Shown piece by piece: positions 30,015 through 42,710 of a stretch of 64,000 nt of DNA. The notes below the pieces were generated by a model that did not search any database, had not been told where the DNA came from, and was given only the letters and a program-made list of their open reading frames with translations. Within the stretch, counting starts at the first letter, position 1. Each line of letters opens with the position of its first letter. The DNA is from Astropecten irregularis. Lineage: Eukaryota; Echinodermata; Asteroidea; Paxillosida; Astropectinidae. The position numbers and the translations under genes were made by a program. The stretch covers positions 19,055,873 through 19,119,872 of the forward strand of contig OZ020248.1 of the NCBI GenBank assembly GCA_963971285.1, read 5' to 3'.

Positions 30015-33000
30015 AAGAGTTTTCTCTGACCTTATAAATTCATGACAAAAAGAGAAATATTATTGTCTCGATATTTCTCATTAGAAAGTTTGTCAATCTT
30101 GTATAGATCTAAAGTAATTGTATTGCATTCATTAAGGCCCCCTTTAAATTAAATTACCATTGACCATTCCCCCATCGGCCGCCCCATCCCCAGAGAGGAA
30201 GTCTGGTTGTGACCACTTCCTTAGGAATGTGTAGGCCACCCACAATGGAACATGGTCATCATTATTCAAAGAATGTGGGCCAAGATACATGTAAGTACCA
30301 TACCATTACCCTATTTGGCAAACCACTCACTACATTAATTTGCATTGGCTGGGAGCTGGCTTGACCAACTTCGTCCCGGCACTGTGGAAAGGTCTACGGT
30401 AATTTCCTTGCGCGTGGAATATACAAACATAGTGGACTCAACATGGCCAAAATGAAAAACTGACCGGACTTTTCAACAACTGGCCATAGCTGGCTAGGCA
30501 TTTGTCATATACACACATGTACCATATTTTCTGTCAGGACATTATCTACAATTTAGGCTGACTCCTCACCGTAGGAAATCTCGGGTCAAGCCGCATAACG
30601 AAATATGAAATTACCCTTTTTAAGCATATTTGGTTTTCGATAAATGTCAAGAAAAGATGACAAATTGCCGTTAAATGCCCGATTTCGACGGACGACGCAC
30701 CGATCAAAACATAATTTTCTTGCGCATCTTTCGGTTTGCCATTTAAGAATGCAGGGGCTTTCAGTATCAACTGCGCTTGCCATTTATATTTGGTTCGTTT
30801 GTTTTGTTACTCCAATTTGTAATTTCAGTTATGAACCATTTTGGGGGTTACCAGGGAATTCCGGCGACCATCATATGATCAAAGGATTGACTGCGGTTTC
30901 GTTATGTAACAGGCATGAGGCCGGCCGCAGTGCTTTTCCAATGGGGCTAAATTGGGCGATTAGTGATTGGATTAGTGATAGGTTGCAGTTCGAACTCATT
31001 CTCTTCCTATCTCCATGGGCAACTCGTACACCGGCCGGCCAGCTCGTACGTCAGCCAGCTCGTATGCCAACCAACTTGTACGCCATGCGTCACAACGTAA
31101 GCCTGTAGTTTGTAAACGTTAGCCGTTTTTTCTTCAGCAGACGATTTTGTCATTACATGTTGTTTGTCAAAATAAATGGAAATAAAGGAAGCATTATTTG
31201 GAATTGGATGTTGTTTGTGAAAACAAAAGGAAACATTAATTATGTATGTGGAAGCAAAAGTAATGTTAGTTATTGTTACTTAGAATGTTTTAAAATTTGA
31301 ATGCCAGGGGAACACCATACCCCCTTCAAGGTATCCAGTCCCTCAAAAAAACATTTATCTCGTTAATACAAAATACAAAAAAAGCTTCCCACTCTCACAA
31401 TCCTCTCATGCAAGAATACCGATCCCATACGGTGCATACAGGTTTGCACAGTTGTAAGCAAATGAAAAAGAAAGACACTCTTTTTACTGATAAACCGGCG
31501 ATAAACCTTTCCCTCCCAAGCTCAATTGCAGAATACCCCGCCACTGACCTCTTCCTCATTGAAACAGTGAACAATGTCTTTCTTGAACGCTCATATATTT
31601 ATGGAATTATGCACAGGGCTTTCAAGTGGCGGAATATTACAATTACTCCGGGTTTAGGTCGATGTAGACCAAGGGTTAAAATCATCGCAACTAATAAACG
31701 CTGCCAATACAATTAACAAACATTTTACCCTTTCTACCTCCATGAATTTTACTTACCTGTCTGCGGCAGACCTACATCTACTTTAGTACTTACCACTGGT
31801 TAGGCAGAAAGTAATAGGGCCTACATGTAAAAGTTGCTGAGGACATGGTGAAAGTTGAAAGAAGTCCTTCACACCCCATGGGCCTCCTTGGTGGAATCAT
31901 GGAGGAAGTGGTACTACTGTAGTCTGTACTGGTACTATGGTTGGTACTGCTCATGTCCTTCTTCCAAGGCCAAGGCCCAAGCTGCAATAGCCTAGACCAA
32001 CATGTGCAGACGAGTGCCAACTCACACGTTGAGTACAACCACGGCCTGGCACACTGAGCCTGAGTCACATGTTCCTGACTTGGCCTTGGGCAGCCGAGTT
32101 CACCAGTCTCTCCTTTCCGAATGCCACACACACGGTCAGCAATCTCAGCATGGCCAGTCCAACTGGGTTCACTTCTCACCAGATGAAACATTGGTACGCT
32201 GACTTTAGGGATCTAAAACTACAGCAGGGACAGAATACCAGGCCGTGTCAAGCCTGCTTGTCCAGTCAACGTAAAAGTACAGTTTGACAAATGAACACAG
32301 ACAAACTGGAAGAACATTAAACGAAGGTTCTCGAAGTAACTCCCCGACTTCTGTCACTTCCGCCCTACTCCTACTTCCTAGCTTCGCGCTTGCCAGAATG
32401 AGATAAATAATGAAAACATGAAACCACATGTGGCTGCACGTGCTCTACACAATACTGGTTGATTTTGTACTGTAGACGTCTGGGTACCGTCTCATCCAGA
32501 GTTTTTCGGAACTAGAGATATAGGTGCTATGTGTTGCGTCTGGCCAGATGAAAGGGGCTACCTGTACATTTTATAGATGTTGTGGCGCATCCGGGAAGGG
32601 TGGCCGGGGGGGGGGGGGGTGTTGGAAGCATGATGGGTATAGGCATGTGCAAATCCTATTATGCGTGGATATCTCAACAATAATGAAAATTCTAAATACC
32701 TTCATAGGGCCCTTGGTTTTTTTTGTACGTGTTGGAATTGTGCTTAAAACAAACGTTTACATGGTGTTCTTGAGGTGAAGGATATGCAGGATGGTAAGAA
32801 TGTGGATCAGATATCCCTCCCCGCCAGTGACCAATACAAGACAATGACACCATGGACCGTGTGTTGAGTGGCCTGACATAAGAGTAACGTTTATATTTGG
32901 GAAAAGTCTGTTGACCTCCGAAGTATTATACAGTATTTAAGATAATTATTATTTTTGTTAATGAGGGTCCAAACGTGAAGCATTTGTTGAGGAGTACATG

Positions 33001-34985
33001 TATGATCCAGCAGGAAGTATACTCCCCTCGCAATGGCGATTGCTTCATTGACATTTAATTATGTATGTCCTCACTCACAAGTGAAGCAAGTATGGGAGCA
33101 AGGGAACAACCTCTCGAGAGGAGTATAGGGGGAAGTGTCGTGGCAATATTGGTATGCCCTTATAGGTACACTCCCCTGAAGAGTGTACCTATAAGGGCAA
33201 TGTGAACATCAGAATTCTGCACCAGATGCATGCGTATTTACTGTACGTTGTAAATTAATGACCCGAAATTTCCCGATATTTGAGTATCTTTGGCTTTATA
33301 AATCAACGTTTTCTCTAAGCATGACAGGCTGCTGAATTTGGTACGAGATGCGAACACGTAGGGTAAATGTGCCATGATTCGGACACTTAAGCAATTTTGG
33401 ATTATTTGACCTTCTTAATGTTTGTTTCTCTCAACTATTTTCACTTATGAACAACAAAGTGAAGTTATTATATCCAGGTTGATATTTTATGAAAGTTTTT
33501 TGTGTCCTTGAAATGAAATTGACTTGAAAAATAACCTTAATTTTAGCCATGATTCGGACACCTTGTCCATGATTCGGACACACATGAAAAAATGCTGAAA
33601 AAACATGCCTTGCAAAATAAAATAATACCTCATCAATGCAGTGGGCAAATTCTCAAGTTGCCACCATTTATTTTCCCAAAAAAGTGTCATTTGACTGCTC
33701 AGAACTCAAAAAAGAAAATTGGTGCATGGACACATCCAGGACTTATTTTCAGAGTTTTTGAAGGCAATGCCCTGATAAAAACGGGCCATTTCGGCCATAT
33801 CGTGAAATTGAACTCCATTCCGTCCGTGCGCTCCCGTGCGCACCACTCTAGTGTGTACAAAAGTCAATGGCGTAGATATTAGACTCCAGCCATTGACGAA
33901 ATGAACGGCAGTCAATGGAGTGGAGTGTAAATTCGGGAGATGCCGGCATTTCTTCTAAAATGGAACATACACAAGCCACAAACTTATTTTGGCATATTGT
34001 TTAGCGACTCTGGGGGCCTGGGTAGCATAAATCAATGGAGTGTCAGAAATCATGGCACATATACCTTGGCTTCTGGACAAGGAAATTTATGCAAGTTCAA
34101 ATTGGCAACGCAGCTCTCCATAATTTGGACCTTGATGGTATATTGATGAACAGAATATACCAGTTTCATATAAAAAAAATCCTGTTAAATTTAATTAATT
34201 TTCTGTGTTTTTAAATAATGCATTTTCTCACAACCCTATTTTTAACAGGGCTCTTAAGTTAAGGATCACACTTTTTTTTAATTTGAGGCTGCACCCCAAT
34301 TTCCTATCAGAAAATGTGACATTTTATAATAGGAATTGGATCATGTAAAGTATGTGGCACCGTTGTTTAGTCTAATAGGCCCTAGTGCACCTATCGAAAA
34401 AGAATTCCACTGATGACCATAATTTGTGCACAACTCTATAGAACCAACAGAGGGCGTTTTGAGCAAACTGGCTTTGTACAGTTTGTAGGTAAAAGAACCC
34501 TGTAAAACTCACTTTTCAGATATTCTACGCAAGTTTTCCACACATGAAATTGAGGTTTATCATAATTTGTATCCAATAAGTTAACTCTTGGAGGATATAA
34601 TCCTTTTTCCGTAATGGTGATCAGTGGAATTCTTTCCCATTTGCATTTGCACATTTCCGAGCATCCGAATGCTTCCGAAAACGTTGCTTCCGAAGACCTG
34701 CCGAAGATGACGTTCGTTGTGACGTCACAGGTCATTTAAATAAAGTAATAAAATCCACTTTTTGGCTCAGGTTTATACTGTTTCGTATGTTTTTTAGCGT
34801 TTCCAACCCTCTTGAAACCATTCTAAGGCGTTCCATGCGATACAATGTCAAAATGTTGACTACAACATACATATCTGGGGCATTTTTGGTCATTACCGGA
34901 TTTTTTTCTACGAAAGTAATTAAGAGTGTTCCGATAAAGCCCTAGTCGTGTGCAGCGCCACCTACCGGTGGTTCCGGGAACATTG
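30015..34985. other. Gene-poor stretch
   Basis: No recognisable gene. ORFs at 30644-31108, 31297-31716 and 31790-32191 lack domains. A G homopolymer lies at 32608-32619. The phrase CCATGATTCGGACAC occurs three times at 33372, 33548 and 33568 (with variants). A perfect inverted repeat is listed separately. Near 33815-33920 TCAATGGCGTAGATATTAGA and TCAATGGAGTGGAGTGT flank a self-complementary region (CATTGAC / GTCAATG), perhaps a degraded short inverted-repeat element. Confidence 0.5.
33155..33199. repeat. Perfect 19-bp inverted repeat, 7-bp loop
   Basis: The arm TGCCCTTATAGGTACACTC (33155-33173) is exactly complementary to 33181-33199 across the loop CCCTGAA. It could form a stable cruciform or RNA hairpin. 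No neighbouring coding sequence explains it, and its centre CTCCCCTGAAGAG resembles the CTCCCCTCG phrase at 33021. Confidence 0.9.
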
Positions 34986-35241
34986 CGTCCCGGGGTGCGT
35001 TCCGCTTACGCGAACGTTGCCAACGTACGCCAACGTTTGCAAACAATGGGAGACTTTTGACTTTCTGGTAATCACCACGAGAGGGCGCTCGCGGTCAGGT
35101 AAACAGTTGGCTGGGTTGTGTATACGTATAATTATTTTGTGTGGGCACGACGCTTTGAAAATTAAAAGCTAACACTCGCTCGAGCTCTGCATAATTATTT
35201 TTCTCATCGTGGGAATTTACTCAGCACGTTTTTGAGGCAGC

Positions 35242-37383
35242 ATGCCCAATATATCATGTGCTGTTCCAAATTGTTCTGGCACTGGAGGCAGTGGCCACGA
35301 TTTTCCGAGAAATCGGAAACGATGTAATGCCTGGCGAGTGGCCATCAGAAGAGTCAAGGATGATTCAGGCCATTCTTGGTGGCCATCCACGTATGATATG
35401 GTGTGTGCCAAGCATTTTTTGCCTTCAGACTTCGAGGAATTTGGAAAATGTGGTAAGTCTGTGAATGAAACTGTTGGACCATACTGTGCAAATTGGGTGG
35501 GTTTTGAATTTTGAGCCTGGGACATGTGATGTGAAAAGTATATGAGTGTGAGCATTTTAACGTGACTCATTCATTCATTGTCCATTGATACATATTAGGT
35601 CTAACTTTAGAGCGTGTACTAATAATAGTAATACTACAGGCCCAGATACATGTAGAAATAGAACACTTTCCAAATTTTTAAAGGTACTCAAAAACAGGGC
35701 AGCACAATCAATACAGTTAGAGTGCTGCCCTTGGATTTTTACAGGGGAGAGGGGATGACCTGTCTATCAAGACTAGAATTAGGCCCTATTATCAAATTTT
35801 GATAAAAAATGATTAATTTATTATCAAATGTTTTATTAAGAGGGTTCCCAAAATAAACAACTCTCTTAATAAAACAGTTGAATTTTTGTGTTGTATCATA
35901 TATTTTATGAGGTGACTGTTTCTGTTGCAAATTTACTAATTGCTCTGCAAAGCTGTGACATTGTGAGCCATGGCATTACACACATAATTATATTTGCTAT
36001 TGGGGGCATAGACCTCATAATTATGGGCATGATCACATAGACTACTTTATTATAGCCAAATAATTGAAGTAATGAAGAGAGAAGTGATGGATCTTCATGT
36101 TCAGAAAACCATGATCATTTTTATTTGGAAACAAAGCATACTGAGTGTGTTTTCTTTTTTTAATTTGTCAAACTACAGGGCTAAAACTGAAGCGGAAGAG
36201 ATTAAAGCCAGATGCTGTACCAAGTCATTTTGCATGGAGCAAGAAACCAACATCTCAAGATGAAGCCAGGGCAGATCGTCTGTGTAAACGTAGTATGCAG
36301 AAAGAAAAAGAGGTTTGCTCGAAGGAACATCAACTAGATGTTGATTTAACCTTAGATCTTGACCTGGCAATGGAGGTCAATGTTGAGAATAACGACGAGA
36401 GGGTGCACCATCAGGCTGTACAAACGAACCCAAGCATTCTGCCGATCTATGAATCCACTCCTACTCAAACGGACACTGTGGTGATGGGATTTACGGTTGA
36501 TGATTTTATGAATGATTCGGCTGGAATTCAGTACTACACAGGATTGCAAGATTACCAAACTTTCATGGATGTATTAGCTTCACTTGGCCCTAGTGCTTTT
36601 AAGTTGACTTACATTAATAACATAAGGCCAAGGTTGACTGTGCCAGATCAACTGTTTTTGACATTAGTGAAGTGTAGGAGATACACATCCCATTTTGAAT
36701 TGAGCCGAATGTTTAAAGTCTCCGAGTCTGAAGTGTACAGCATCTTTGGCACATGGATAAGATTTATGCATCTCCAGTGGAGTGAAGTGAATATCTGGCC
36801 AAGCAGAGATATAGTTTATTTCTATGCTCCATCTGACTTCAAGAGGAAATTTCCGACCACTCGCACTATTATTGATGGGTTTGAGTTCCCAGTGAAAAAA
36901 CCCAAAGCACCTGCAGCCCAGCAAGTGACATTTTCTACATATAAACACAGAAACACTGCAAAGGCTATTGTTGGTGTAACTCCAGGTGGTTTAGTTTCCT
37001 GTATTTCAGAGGTGTATGGTGGGTCAACCAGCGACAGACAGATGACAGAGAGGAGTGGAATCATCAGTAAAGTCAGCCCGGGTGATTCTATAATGGCAGA
37101 CAAAGGATTTGATGTACAGGATATGTTTGCCCCTGTGGATGTCACTGTCAACATTCCTACTTTCTTTCAGAATAAAAACAGAATGACAGGACAGTCTGTT
37201 GCCAGAGATAGAAAGATATCTAGTAAAAGGGTCCACGTTGAAAGAGTGATTGGACTAGGGAAGACATATAGAATATTGACACAACCACTGAATCATACAG
37301 AAATGATTCTAGCTTCAGATATAGCATTTATTTGTTTCATGCTTGTAAATTTTAGGAAATGTATAGTGCCAAGAAATGCCTAA
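35242..37383 (+). CDS. THAP-DDE transposase (ISL2EU type), two exons
   Basis: Exon 1 is 35242-35452, exon 2 is 36179-37383; donor G|GTAAGT and acceptor CTACAG|GG keep the frame (phase 1) and give 471 residues. Residues 1-70 form a THAP zinc finger: C6-x4-C11, FP at 21-22, W31, C55-x2-H58-F59. The catalytic part has IIDGFEFPV (D303), IMADKGFDV (D378) and HVERVIG (E425), the DDE layout of the DDE_Tnp_4-type domain used by IS5-like and ISL2EU transposases. Residues ~72-85 are strongly basic (LKLKRKRLK), a possible nuclear signal. The start is the first ATG after the left terminal region. AATAAA occurs ~270 bases after the stop. All key residues are present, so the protein could be active; it would cut at the terminal inverted repeats in the nucleus. 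Confidence 0.85.
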
Positions 37384-38048
37384 TTTCATTCAAGGGTATG
37401 TATATGGTAGAAGTTGTTTTTTGATAGATTAAACATTTAGTACAATTTAGATGTGATGATTGCATTGTTTTCCTCAAAAAACTGAAAACTTACAATGTTA
37501 AAGTTCTTGCAAAATACTAATGGCTAAGATAACTGGATGCTTGCTGCTTTCCAAAATCCTGCATCTGCATCTAGGCAGCAAATTGAATGATTGTCAAACC
37601 ACAGCTCAAGCATTCTTGAATACCGATGTGCCTGATTGATTATGTAATTACTCAATAAATTATATCTTTATTGGCTAATAAATTACAAAATGGGGAAGTC
37701 AATTTATTTTAAACCAACAGCTTTTATGTTGTGGAATGAACACAGAATATTTCATAAAAACTCAATTCCGAATGGGCTTATTTTATTAACCCACAAACTA
37801 CTGACACATGTTCACAGTCTTAATCGTGGCCAAGTACATGTACGTTTATCGTTCTTTACAGAACTAAAGCTTAGATCAGTTTTTGCAAACATTTTCTATC
37901 ATTCAGTACATACTTTGGTACTTGTATGGATTTTTAAAATGGAAATGCTTGTACACAAATATCTAAGCTTCCTATTAATTTAAACGAGGCACACAGAACA
38001 AAATTCATGTGCACAATACATGAACATTTTAAGAATGAAAATGGCATT
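37384..38048. other. Interval between the two convergent ISL2EU genes
   Basis: AT-rich shared 3' region. AATAAA at about 37652 and 37676 could end the transposase transcript; TTTATT words near 37705 and 37780 could end the opposite one, so the two 3' ends may overlap. The ORF at 37690-37983 has no domain. Confidence 0.5.
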
Positions 38049-41000
38049 CTATTCTTCTACCTGTACTTGCATTTGGCAAATAGAGTATTTGTGAGTTTCT
38101 CGGTAAAAATACTTGTCTAATACTGCTTGTCTGAAGTGTTGATCAAAGAAAGATTTTAATTTGACTATTAAATTATTAATAAACTCATTATCACGTTGAA
38201 TCCGTATTATTTGCACATCCTTGAAAGTCCAAACTATGAAATCACACCATTGTCTTTTGGTACACAGCAAGTTTCCTTGTACCTGATAAAAGTAGTTATG
38301 ATTCTCATTCAAAGTCAAACCTAGGTTTCCAGAACTTTCATACTTCAGGTAAGGAACATTTTCTGGGCAAACTACATGGTCTTTACAGGTGTATGGGCAT
38401 TTGACCTCAATAAGGCCTTCACTCCCTACTAGACCATCAGGTGAACACCCTATATATGGATACTCAGTGCATACATGAATACCACAAAACTCAACTTTGT
38501 TTCCTGTTAAAGTGCAATAATCTTTAACTGCCACAGACTCATACTTTTTCCCGTGGTTAGTGTACTTGCTAGTGAAGTCTTTACACACTGTGAGTGACTG
38601 TGCCATTTTGTTTAGATCTGTTCGTGATGTTGCTTTACATATCCTGCCAAAGTTTGAGGCATGGAGACGCATATTTCTCTCCTCTTTCCATGTTTTATTT
38701 GTGCTCTGACCTCTTGTTGCTTCCTCAGTGGCAGCGCATTGTTCTTTACTAATAGAAGTCACATGAACATCATGCAAGAATTGCTCTTCATGTGTTTTCT
38801 CCATGATATCATGATCATTATTAAGGGCCCCGATATTAGCTGGTGGATATAGCTGCCGGATTGGCAAGTCCTTTGCTTGAGAATTCAGCCAAACATTTCT
38901 GAAGATATCAGGATACTCAGGTCGATTTCTTGAGTCCAATGGCCTGGGATCAAAGTCTTTGAGTTGATGTATTGTTTCCTTTTTACGTAGCTTCAATTCA
39001 CTCATTCTGACTGGTGAACCACTATATTTCTTTGGTTGATGAAATGTCTGCAACAGATCTGTGCAGGTATCCTTCGTAACAATGCCTTCTTTTTTATTCT
39101 TATTACAAACAGCGCAGTAAACAACAGCAACATGTTTGCAGTGAGCCTCTGGTCCCATGCCCACAGCACATTCACACTGTGACTCTTCTATCACCCCATG
39201 CACATTTAGCTTAAGGTCAACCTTGTATAGCACTTTTGTTTTCATCTCTGCTGACACTCTTCCCCTTATGAAGGTGCTGTCATCTTGTATGCAGTAACGA
39301 ATCGAATGCAGAAACTTCCCATAGTAAAGAGACTCTGCTTTCTCACACAGATCTTGTTCATGAAGTGCATGAAAGGCTCTGACATTCTTTTCACTGACTT
39401 CTGGGATCTGAAATGAAATATAAAGCTCACACTTGTGAGTCTACTGCAGAAAGTGTATCAATTCAAGCAACACTGAAATGGGAGACTTTTGAGAACCGGT
39501 CTTTAAATCAACAGCGCACGCGCATGCAATTGTGAGCATGCGCACGTTGTTTTGCGCCTGCGCTGTTGTGCGCGCGCGTGCGCTGTTGACTTGAAGACCG
39601 GTTCTCAAAAGTCTCCCATTGGCATTGGAACAAGTCTGTGAAAATAATGCGTTCAGTCAAGGGCAATACTTATAGACATGGATGCATTGGACATTTCTGA
39701 TGGGGGTGAGGAAACAGGGGATTGTACTAGAAAATACAAAGTCAGGGCTCCTGTGGGAAAAAACACTAGGTACCAGGTGTAGTAAAAGAAGAATATGACT
39801 GGTTGCTATGGATGCACCACTACAACAAACATGTACCCCACTACTGTCTCCCCCCCCCCCCCCCCCCCATTGCAATACTAGACAAAATTGATGGTTTCCC
39901 CATAAGTGACCTTTTGTGGTGACAGTCTTCAATTCTTAAAAACATTTAAATGTACCTGGCTATCTGTGTTGATATCCAAATACCTTGATGCCTCCGGAGT
40001 GGCCATTTGAAAGCATTCATCCTCGCAATGAATATGTCCAAAGTTGAAGTTCCTGTCATAACTTTCCAATCTGAAACCAAAAAAAAAAATATATAACATT
40101 TGTATTCATCTGATAAAGATATAGATTGTAAATAAACTACTAGTAATGCTCCCAAACAAAACGTGACATAAATGTGAAAAAACATGTGAATAATGCGGTG
40201 AACAGAAGTACTCCAATCATAGGCTTCGGCATAAATCCACATACTACTGTAGCTTACAGGCTTTGACAGTGACTCATGCTAGAACTAGTACTAGTAACAG
40301 TATAGAGGAATAAGCAACTTGAACTATCAATCAAGATTTTCATTAGTGTCAAGCCCAAAACTTCATGCCCCTAGGTTTTACAGTAGTCAGTAAGAGATTT
40401 CATGGCTATAGCACAATGTTCTTAGCACAATCAATTTGCCAGTGTGCACATTTACCCCTTTAAATATAATTTCTAAAAAACTTCAAGTTGGATATGTGAG
40501 TGGGGGTAGGCCTAATGATGATTTAACAGAATTTAACTGTGCTTAAAATTCTTGAATTCAACTTCTGTTTTTTTTATGTGTGCCGGTGCCACATTGCTTT
40601 ATTTTTCCATGCTTAGCTCATGGAGGAAGCCTCCATGCTTAGTCTAGGACTAGGCTACGTAATATCCATGTGAATCTTGCCCACTTTCCGGACGTCACAA
40701 TTTTTGGGTTTTGTACGAACGGTGACGCGGAAATTATTCACCAAGATTCAACAGCATATTTGTGGAAGGATACATTTCACGTAGCCTATGTAACATTAAC
40801 ATAACTGAGGGGGAAAGCAGAGAGACCCGATAGCATGGCCTAGGGTAGATAGACGTAGGCCTAAGTATTAAGTAGGCTAAGCATAAAAAGGCAGGGCTCG
40901 AAAAATGTCGGACTCGAAGGCCTAGGCATACACAGTACTTACCTTTCGACGAGTTCGTGCTTCCTTCCTGACAATTTTGCTTTTCTGGTCTTTAGCTCTG

Positions 41001-41055
41001 CACGAAGGGCCTTCAGAGACAAAGAACCATAGTTTTTAGCTTTGCAAGAAGACAT
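38049..41055 (-). CDS. SAP-SWIM-YqaJ nuclease of ISL2EU transposon, three exons
   Basis: Exons on the minus strand: 41055-40943, 40070-39956 and 39407-38049. Junctions AAAG|GTAAGT ... TTTCAG|A and CCAG|GTACAT ... TTTCAG|ATC keep the frame and give 528 residues. A SAP-like motif lies at ~9-41 (YGSLSLKALRAELKTRK, GRKHELVERL), spliced across exons 1 and 2. A SWIM zinc finger is at C154-x-C156-x9-C166-x-H168. The YqaJ nuclease domain spans ~320-470: RLHASNFGRIC, KYESVAV, GCSPDGLV (D400) and IEVKCPY (E410, K412), the PD-(D/E)xK residues. YqaJ is related to phage lambda exonuclease. The job of this protein in transposition is not known; DNA end processing is inference. The ATG used is the first true ATG in frame. 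The gene converges on the transposase gene, 665 bases apart. Confidence 0.8.
39477..39620. mobile_element. 144-bp palindromic MITE inside a YqaJ intron
   Basis: Both halves are near-complementary: AATGGGAGACTTTTGAGAAC with CGGTCTT and AACAGCGCACGCG on the left, and the reverse complement on the right. The centre is rich in GCGC/GCATGCGC. Its outer 15 bases AATGGGAGACTTTTG are the same as the inner terminal motif of the surrounding ISL2EU element (35045 and 41226), so it may be a non-autonomous relative mobilised by the same transposase. Confidence 0.8.
39621..39955. other. Rest of YqaJ intron 2
   Basis: Contains a C homopolymer at about 39850-39869. No other feature is seen. Confidence 0.5.
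40071..40942. other. YqaJ intron 1
   Basis: 872-bp intron. AT-rich with AGGCCTA words; no insertion or ORF with a domain is visible. Confidence 0.55.
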
Positions 41056-41508
41056 TGTTGGTCCTTTCGTTGTTACTGTTTGGATGATACGTCTACGAGG
41101 GAAAATAGATCGTCTTTTGGATCGTCGGCACTGTTTTTGTAATTGTTTCTTCGTGCTCGCGCTATCTATGTTTACCTGATGAGTCTGCCGCCCTCTATTG
41201 ACAAAGGTCGCCAAAAGTCTCCCATTTCGGGTGGAACGAGTTGTGCGCCGCCAACGTTGGCGGGCGTTAGCAACAATCCGCGAACATATTTCTGAGATGT
41301 TCGCGGGTCAATTAAAGATGGCCGATACTTCATAGATGGCGGAAAAGTAAGCAGACGACGAATTGTTTTTATGACGAAAGTAAAAGGAAGTAGGCCTACA
41401 AAGTTAAGATTGAACATTTAATATTGCAATCTCCTCTATTATTTGGGATGCTGCAAGCCATACAATATCTTGGTCACTACTCCCAACACTACTGTCACTA
41501 GTGTCACA

Positions 41509-41542
41509 ACCACTGATCTATACAAACTTATAGATCAGTGGT
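41509..41542. repeat. Perfect 14-bp hairpin in the ISL2EU right end
   Basis: ACCACTGATCTATA (41509-41522) pairs with 41529-41542 across CAAACT. It lies in the additional sequence between the two candidate right ends of the transposon. Confidence 0.85.
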
Positions 41543-41670
41543 CACAACTGGACGCCGCCATTTTGACGTTGTGTTGCCCGCGCGCTCACAATCGGTTCCG
41601 GTTGTACGCAAACGTTGCCGCTAACGTTGAGACATGTTCGCGCAAGCGGAACGCAGCCCCGGTGCCAATA

Positions 41671-42300
41671 AACAGTTGTTATGAAGAGCGACCTCTCACG
41701 CCTTGTCATGCATTCACGGTACACTGCGCATCAAGCAAACAGGTTCCTCGCATTCCTCGATGCTCGAATGAAATGGCCTTACATACAATAAAATGTTTAT
41801 CTTTGATAGATTATAGATAATAAAAGAAGTCCTTTGTAGGCTTTTGAACATCTAATCTTGCGGTTATCAGTCGAACATCTACAAGAGAATAATTTGCTTA
41901 GGGATACATTATCTCTGCAAGCATCTAATCACAGTTTTTGGGCAAGTTGATAAGAAACTCCTGCTATTACGAAGTTACAAAATCGTATATTATTATGGAC
42001 CTTGTTGACTTTTCAAAAGGAATACCTTATTGCATTCTTTTCCCAGAAAATACAAATACACACAAATTATCTATTTATATTTAGAAGAGTCAATATTGGT
42101 CTGATAATGGAAAGTTTTGATATCTCGTTGTTACCGTTTTACTTTAGCTTGAAGGAAGGCTTGACATTGGTAAACTTTTGTCATTCAATAATGTACAGAA
42201 ATACCACACATTGGGTTGGGGAAGAGATCACAGTTGTATCGTTCTTTTTCTGATAAAGATTTGTTGGTGGATGGTACTAGAGATTAAATAAATAAAGCAA
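41671..42300. other. Non-coding interval after the ISL2EU element
   Basis: AT-rich; the ORF at 42002-42253 has no domain. No repeat or RNA gene is recognised. Confidence 0.45.
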
Positions 42301-42311
42301 AACATAAACAC

Positions 42312-42400
42312 CCCGTCCCTGGGTGGGTTGAACCACCAACCTTTTGTTAAACGGAGTCAAAACGGCGCATGAGGCATGCGCTAAAATTGCGACCAAATTC
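42312..42400 (-). pseudogene. Degenerate tRNA-Asn copy
   Basis: CGTCCCTGGGTGGGTTGAACCACCAACCTTTTGTTAA matches the 3' half of the tRNA-Asn gene 330 bases downstream with a one-base loss in the T arm and changes in the anticodon arm. GCATGCGCTAAAATTGCGACC is a mutated D arm. A ~25-base insertion separates the two parts. It is a tRNA pseudogene. Confidence 0.75.
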
Positions 42401-42642
42401 CAAGTTCTGACAAAATCAAATTTGAAATTGGAGTCTTTATTTAATCGATTAAATTTCCAATAACTTTAACACCTGTTTATTTCTTTCCATTTTTGCTCCC
42501 CCTAAAAACAAATTTCCTCATCGTAGGTGGATAGGCAATTACAAGTAGCCTCCATTCCTTCCTCAATTTGTGCGTGCCTGCATTACAGTGCCAAACAGGG
42601 GATTCCGGTCCCGATTAAAATTTAAAAAAACATACAAATTGT

Positions 42643-42649
42643 CGTCCCT

Positions 42650-42710
<61 letters not shown>

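Larger units (their letters stand above)
34990..41670. mobile_element. Intact-looking ISL2EU-type DNA transposon (~6.7 kb)
   Basis: The left end has CGGGGTGCGTTCCGCTTACG then CGAACGTTGCCAACG; the reverse complement of the right end (about 41605-41670) has CGGGGCTGCGTTCCGCTTGC then GCGAACATG and CAACGTTTGCG. A second inverted pair, AATGGGAGACTTTTG, lies at about 35045 on the left and 41212-41226 on the right and is followed on both sides by GAGGGCG and TCAGGTAAACA. Between them are two convergent spliced genes, a THAP-DDE transposase and a YqaJ nuclease, the gene pair known from the ISL2EU superfamily. Exact ends and target duplication cannot be fixed because the right end carries about 380 additional bases outside the second inverted pair. 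Confidence 0.75.
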
